In this document: one piece after another, positions 7,991 through 10,409 of the stretch | Position numbering within the stretch: position 1 is the first letter of the stretch | Layout: the number at the start of each line of letters is the position of its first letter | Assembly: GCA_031549415.1 (NCBI GenBank) | Contig: JAVBPU010000016.1 | Coordinates: forward strand, 1-10,409 | Length of the DNA: 10,409 nucleotides | Direction: 5' to 3' | Origin: Limiplasma sp031549415 | GTDB taxonomy: Bacteria > Bacillota > Clostridia > Christensenellales > Aristaeellaceae | Notes under the pieces: generated by a model | What the model saw: only the letters and a program-made list of their open reading frames with translations | Database searches by the model: none | What the model was told of the DNA's origin: nothing | Translations under genes and position numbers: made by a program

Positions 7991-8614
7991 ATGCAATTGG
8001 ACCACGCTGTAGTCACCATTGGCCGTGAGTACGGAAGTGGTGGCCACGAAATTGGAAAAAAATTGGCGGAGATGATGGGGATTTCCTTTTACGACAAGGA
8101 GATCCTGACCCGCGCCGCCAAAGAAAGCGGCATTTGTGAGGACCTCTTTGAGCAGTATGACGAAAAAGCCACGCCCAGCTATCTATTTTCCCTGACGGCC
8201 GGGATGAGCGCCGCCACGGAGGGCGCTGGGCTTTCCATGGGCATGCCGCTAAACCACCGCATTTTTCTGGCGCAGTTTGAGGCCATCACCAACCTGGCCT
8301 CGGAGGGCCCCTGCGTCATCGTGGGCCGTTGCGGCGATTACGTGCTGAAGGAAAACAAGAACGCCATCAATCTCTTTCTTTATGCGGATGTAGAAGCCCG
8401 GATTCAGCGGATTATGGCGGTGGAGGGCTTGCCTCATGACAAGGCAAAGGACCTGGTCCGCCGGGTGGACAAGCAGCGCCAAAATTACTACAATTTCTTT
8501 GCCGACGGCAACTGGGGCAACCGGGGCAACTATCACCTGATGCTGTGCACCACCGGCCTGACCACGCAAAGCGCGGCGGAGCTTTTGATGGCCTTTGTGC
8601 AAAAACGCGCGTGA
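7991..8614 (+). CDS. Cytidylate kinase-like family protein
   Basis: This 207-residue cytosolic protein has the N-terminal P-loop-like segment VTIGREYGSGGHEIGKKLA (8-26), ISFYDKEIL (31-39), VIVGRCGDYVL (109-119) and a lid-like RRVDKQRQNYYNFF (157-170). This is the pattern of the cytidylate kinase-like family (PF13189). Members resemble Cmk but usually have G-S-G-G-x-E in place of the GKS/GKT of a true Walker A loop. Nucleotide phosphorylation is therefore likely but not shown, and the substrate need not be CMP. The start at 7991 is chosen because GGAAGGGG precedes it by eight bases and the promoter lies just upstream. A GTG-initiated longer reading from 7907 would overlap the promoter. The gene stands alone, without partner genes on the same transcript. 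Confidence 0.82.
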   Translation: MQLDHAVVTIGREYGSGGHEIGKKLAEMMGISFYDKEILTRAAKESGICEDLFEQYDEKATPSYLFSLTAGMSAATEGAGLSMGMPLNHRIFLAQFEAITNLASEGPCVIVGRCGDYVLKENKNAINLFLYADVEARIQRIMAVEGLPHDKAKDLVRRVDKQRQNYYNFFADGNWGNRGNYHLMLCTTGLTTQSAAELLMAFVQKRA

Positions 8615-8703
8615 AATGCCCTTCCCTTCCTGCCTGGGGATTGACCGACAAAGAAAATTGTAACAACCATGACATTTTATGCGCCCTTTTCCTGTTTTTT
8701 TTG

Positions 8704-8712
8704 TGGTATACT
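8704..8712 (+). promoter_or_regulatory. Extended -10 promoter of the small lipoprotein gene
   Basis: TGGTATACT gives an extended -10 (TG at 8704-8705, TATACT at 8707-8712). The -35 region is a T-rich run without a good hexamer. The upstream gap 8615-8700 contains AAATTGTAAC at 8655-8664, a word that recurs in front of the response regulator gene. Confidence 0.55.
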
Positions 8713-8763
8713 TTCTGTGTGATATCATTTTTCATGAACTCAGAGAAAAAGGGGGACCATTTT

Positions 8764-8922
8764 TTGAAGAAATTATATCTGCTGATTCTTTGTGCCTTGC
8801 TTGTTTTGGCCCTGACTGGATGCAAATCCGCTTCGCCCAGCATTTTGCCAGCCGATCCTCAGGCGGAGCCCACCCCGGTGTCCATGGAAATCAACGGAGC
8901 CTTGACCGTCCCCCTAGCGTAG
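8764..8922 (+). CDS. Small secreted lipoprotein with TTG start
   Basis: This is a 52-residue predicted lipoprotein. The sequence begins with two lysines, then a hydrophobic stretch (about residues 4-16), then the lipobox LTGC with Cys20 as the lipidation and cleavage site. The mature part would be only 33 residues, rich in Pro, Ala and Glu (SPSILPADPQAEPTPVS), which suggests an unstructured surface-tethered tail. TTG at 8764 is chosen because GGGGG ends about eight bases upstream and it gives a normal signal peptide. An ATG at 8734 would add ten polar residues and place the binding site inside the gene. A good terminator follows 14 bases after the stop, so it is a single-gene unit. It could be a truncated remnant of a longer lipoprotein. 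Its function is unknown. Confidence 0.65.
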   Translation: MKKLYLLILCALLVLALTGCKSASPSILPADPQAEPTPVSMEINGALTVPLA

Positions 8923-8935
8923 TCACTTTTACGAT

Positions 8936-8969
8936 AAAAAGCAGCCCCGCTTGGACGGAGCTGCTTTTT
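8936..8969. terminator. Rho-independent terminator, symmetrical
   Basis: AAAAAGCAGC (8936-8945) pairs with GCTGCTTTTT (8960-8969) over ten bases. The 3' arm ends in TTTTT on the plus strand and, read the other way, the 5' arm supplies TTTTT on the minus strand. It can end the lipoprotein transcript and also the convergent response regulator transcript after that has passed the inverted-repeat element. Confidence 0.85.
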
Positions 8970-8979
8970 GTTGGGCTTT

Positions 8980-9140
8980 ATACGACTCTCCACTCAAAAA
9001 CAGGATCAAGTTTGCGTGGATTTTGTTTACTGACAAGGCGTAGGAGCGAGGCGTAGCCAGCAGCTACGGTGAGGGACGGCGACGCTGGCCGCAGGCAAAA
9101 AGACCGCAAAGTGGCCGAGTTTTTGAGTAGAGAGTCGTAT
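8980..9140. mobile_element. MITE-like element with 22-bp terminal inverted repeats
   Basis: The two ends, 8980-9001 and 9119-9140, are inverted copies of each other with one mismatch in 22 bases. The outer part reads ATACGACTCTC, then after the variable base ACTCAAAAAC. The 117-bp interior has no convincing gene but contains its own hairpin, CGTAGC (9052-9057) with GCTACG (9063-9068) around CAGCA. At 161 bp, with no transposase and terminal inverted repeats, it fits a miniature inverted-repeat element. No clear target-site duplication is seen beyond the symmetrical AT at the tips. It lies between the bidirectional terminator and the response regulator stop, ten bases from the latter, and would form a long stem in that gene's 3' untranslated RNA. 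Short ORFs across it are almost certainly not real. Confidence 0.75.
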
Positions 9141-9150
9141 GATCATGCAA

Positions 9151-9780
9151 TCACGCCATTTTCAGCCGATAGCCACATTTATACACCGTTTCAATGCGCT
9201 CGCCGCCCAGCTTTTTGCGAAGCCGCTGCACATGCACGTCCACGGTACGGGTGTCTCCCATGCTTTGGTATCCCCAGGCCTGCCGTAGCAGCTGTTCCCG
9301 GCTGAGGGGGGTATCTGGGTTTTCCATCAGCACCCACAGCAGCGCAAATTCCTGCGCGGTCAGTTCCACCCTTTGGCCGTCCAGCAGGGCCACCCGCTCC
9401 TTTTCGTTCACGGTCAGCTCCCGCAGCTTTGCTTCCGTGCCCAAGAGGCCCCGAACCTTGGACAACAGGGCCTTGGGCGCAAAAGGAAGGGTCAGCACAT
9501 CCGAGGGCCCCGCGTACAAAGCACGCAAATGAAAGACCATGTTCTGGTCTGCTGTCAAAAAAAGAACCGGGCAGCCCTGGATTTGGCATTGTTCAAACAG
9601 GGGGCGGCAGGCTGTCCATTTCAGCCGCGCGTCAATGATCACCAAAGGCGGCTTTTCCAGCCCGCTGGAAATGGATTCCCCCGTGTTGCAGGCCGTAACG
9701 CTATGTTTTTCCCTGCTTAGGAGGTCGCAGAGCCTCCGCGTTGTCGCCGGTTCCAATCCATAAATGAGAATCGTTGCCAT
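9151..9780 (-). CDS. OmpR/PhoB-type response regulator with degenerate receiver
   Basis: This 209-residue protein has an N-terminal receiver-like domain (about 1-112) and a C-terminal winged-helix DNA-binding domain (about 119-208). The latter carries recognisable OmpR-family marks: LTAQEFALLWVLMENPDTPLSREQLL and DTRTVDVHVQRLRKKLG, ending IETVYKCGYRL. In the receiver, Asp50 (VIIDARL) sits where phosphorylation occurs and Thr76 (FLTAD) is present. The acidic pair normally near residues 8-10 is replaced by YGLE, and the usual Lys of the KPF motif is Leu98 (LTLPF). Phosphorylation by the standard route is therefore doubtful, and it may act as an orphan or phosphorylation-independent regulator. 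No histidine kinase is encoded in the window. The start at 9780 has a near-perfect GAGGTGAT site eight bases upstream. It is a single-gene unit convergent with the lipoprotein gene. Confidence 0.88.
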   Translation of the reverse strand: MATILIYGLEPATTRRLCDLLSREKHSVTACNTGESISSGLEKPPLVIIDARLKWTACRPLFEQCQIQGCPVLFLTADQNMVFHLRALYAGPSDVLTLPFAPKALLSKVRGLLGTEAKLRELTVNEKERVALLDGQRVELTAQEFALLWVLMENPDTPLSREQLLRQAWGYQSMGDTRTVDVHVQRLRKKLGGERIETVYKCGYRLKMA

Positions 9781-9823
9781 GCAATCACCTCTTATTTATT
9801 ATGACGAACGAAGGTGAAAAAAT

Positions 9824-9851
9824 GTTGCAAATTTTATGAACAAATTGTAAC
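9824..9851. promoter_or_regulatory. Imperfect palindrome upstream of the response regulator gene
   Basis: GTTGCAA on the left pairs with TTGTAAC on the right (6 of 7 Watson-Crick, one G-T), and the symmetry partly continues inwards over 28 bases. It lies 44-71 bases before the start codon and overlaps a TAAAAT (minus strand) that could be a -10. It may be an operator for self-regulation, but AT-rich sequence makes chance pairing plausible. Confidence 0.35.
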
Positions 9852-9916
9852 GTTTTTGTAGAGCCTTCTAAAAGCGGGCCTGTGCAACAGTCCGCTCGGC
9901 GGTTTGGCGATTGTGC

Positions 9917-9946
9917 TTGCCAATGCCTACTCTCCCATGCTATAAT
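9917..9946 (+). promoter_or_regulatory. Promoter of the tRNA-Ser unit
   Basis: TTGCCA (9917-9922) and consensus TATAAT (9941-9946) are 18 bases apart. Transcription would begin near 9953, ahead of both tRNA-like fragments. The short leader contains TTTTGC (9957-9962) facing GCAAAA (9982-9987) around a GC-rich loop. No other convincing promoter was found before the intact tRNA at 10266, so this one probably serves the whole unit. Confidence 0.7.
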
Positions 9947-9997
9947 GCTGACGTTCTTTTGCAGGCGCCGCAACGGTTCCGGCAAAAACAGGTTTGG

Positions 9998-10060
9998 GGA
10001 GAGTTGTCCGAGTGGTTGAAGGTGCAGCGCTCGAAATCGTTTGGCAAGGCCCAAAAACTG
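9998..10060 (+). pseudogene. tRNA-Ser-like 5' half, fragment A
   Basis: The first 19 bases, GGAGAGTTGTCCGAGTGGT, are identical to the intact tRNA-Ser at 10266, and the D-arm AAGGTGC and anticodon loop CTCGAAAT also match. The anticodon stem differs: CAGCG before the loop and TCGTT after it do not pair in the normal register. A shifted four-pair stem AGCG/CGTT would leave an eight-base loop. TTTGG and CCAAA (about 10040-10055) could form a variable arm. No T-arm or matching acceptor 3' strand follows directly. The nearest acceptor partner is GTTCTCC at 10200-10206, beyond fragment B, so the gene looks broken or interrupted. Confidence 0.6.
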
Positions 10061-10075
10061 AATATTCATGCATAC

Positions 10076-10145
10076 GGAGGAGTATCGAAGTGGTTATAAC
10101 GGCCTCGACTCGAAAACATGTGGTCACTTCGGAACCTACACGTTG
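10076..10145 (+). pseudogene. tRNA-Ser-like 5' half, fragment B
   Basis: GGAGGAG (acceptor-like), TA, then TCGAAGTGGTTATAACGG (D-arm-like) match the 5' part of a different bacterial tRNA-Ser body, and CTCGAAA at 10109-10115 looks like a CGA anticodon loop. The flanking CTCGA and ACATG do not form an anticodon stem. The expected CTCCTCC acceptor strand and the TTCGAAT-type T-loop are absent downstream. CGAAGTG (10086-10092) can instead pair with CACTTCG (10125-10131). Like fragment A, tRNA character is lost just past the anticodon loop. The sequence from about 10146 to 10265 shows no gene, only a tandem 13-base repeat (AGTTCTCCCCATC, 10199-10224). Confidence 0.55.
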
Positions 10146-10265
10146 AAAGTCCTTGAATTACTTGGGGTTCCCGTTGCCCATCCAGGTCGAATCAGGTGAG
10201 TTCTCCCCATCAGTTCTCCCCAACTTCCAGGCTGTTGGTGAGGGATGATGTGAAGATAAATTCTT

Positions 10266-10353
10266 GGAGAGTTGTCCGAGTGGTCTAAGGTGCGACACTC
10301 GAAATGTCGTGTCCCGCAAGGGACCCAGGGTTCGACTCCCTGACTCTCCGCCA
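10266..10353 (+). tRNA. tRNA-Ser(CGA)
   Basis: A complete class II tRNA with every arm closing. The acceptor GGAGAGT (10266-10272) pairs with ACTCTCC (10343-10349). The anticodon stem is CGACA/TGTCG around loop CTCGAAA, with anticodon CGA at 10300-10302. A long variable arm pairs GTCCC with GGGAC around GCAA (10311-10324). The T-arm is CAGGG/CCCTG around TTCGACT (10326-10342). G73 at 10350 is followed by an encoded CCA. The long variable arm and G73 are serine identity features, and it would read UCG codons. Confidence 0.96.
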
Positions 10354-10360
10354 AAATCCC

Positions 10361-10398
10361 ATGCGGCTTTCCTCTTTTGAGGGAAGCCGCATGACTTT
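10361..10398 (+). terminator. Rho-independent terminator of the tRNA-Ser unit
   Basis: A 14-pair stem with one G-U lies at 10361-10374 and 10379-10392, beginning ATGCGGCTT and closing with a TTTT loop. It is followed by GACTTTTC. It starts seven bases after the tRNA CCA and ends the unit. Confidence 0.85.
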
Positions 10399-10409
10399 TC
10401 TCAAAACAG

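Noticed and set aside
9069..9305. Short plus-strand reading frame starting inside the inverted-repeat element
   Set aside because: It runs from the MITE-like element into the antisense of the response regulator. This is the usual spurious translation of a repeat.
9998..10210. Group I intron or other self-splicing insertion in a tRNA-Ser gene
   Set aside because: About 140-160 bases between the possible halves is too short for a group I intron, the conserved core elements are not visible, and the segment contains a second tRNA-like 5' half instead.
9998..10353. Selenocysteine tRNA (selC) or T-box leader
   Set aside because: All loops show CGA, not UCA, and the acceptor/T stems are not extended as in selC. 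No T-box sequence or specifier-loop structure precedes a coding gene here.
10136..10354. 72-codon minus-strand reading frame over the intact tRNA
   Set aside because: It is the antisense translation of the tRNA-Ser region and has no ribosome binding site of its own.
1..10409. CRISPR array, integrase, toxin-antitoxin or defence genes
   Set aside because: No regularly spaced repeats and no protein with such motifs were found on either strand. The tRNA fragments are the only hint of past integration.

Overview
The window is a GC-rich bacterial chromosomal segment. Strong AGGAGG-type ribosome binding sites, sigma-70-like promoters, an LTGC lipobox lipoprotein, the cytidylate kinase-like and GldG/DUF4340 families and the style of the tRNA-Ser genes all suggest a low-to-mid-GC-lineage Firmicute. 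A gut-type Clostridia member (Oscillospirales-like) is the best guess, but it is inferred from family content only.

Layout. Positions 1-170 are a hairpin-rich intergenic stretch. guaB (IMP dehydrogenase, 171-1634, minus) follows, with its own near-consensus promoter. Upstream of it on the same strand is a tight four-gene operon (6393 down to 1724): ABC ATPase, ABC-2 permease, GldG-like membrane protein and DUF4340 membrane protein. This is a Gld-type ABC exporter or remodelling system of unknown substrate. Divergent from it, on the plus strand, are a GT87/DUF2029 multi-pass glycosyltransferase (6629-7876), a cytidylate kinase-like protein (7991-8614) and a 52-residue lipoprotein (8764-8922) that starts with TTG. 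Each of these three has a recognisable promoter or ribosome binding site of its own. A symmetrical terminator and a 161-bp terminal-inverted-repeat element (8980-9140, MITE-like) separate the lipoprotein from a convergent OmpR/PhoB-type response regulator (9151-9780, minus). That regulator's receiver domain lacks several phosphorylation residues.

The right end (9917-10398) is a tRNA-Ser transcription unit. A strong promoter is followed by two tRNA-Ser-like 5' halves, both of which lose tRNA structure just after a CTCGAAA anticodon loop. After them come one intact tRNA-Ser(CGA) with encoded CCA and a strong hairpin.

Most of the window is ordinary chromosomal content. The parts that deserve attention are the decayed tRNA-Ser 5' halves, the MITE-like element beside the atypical response regulator, and the uncharacterised Gld/DUF4340 operon. 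I found no CRISPR array, transposase, phage gene or obviously new defence system.
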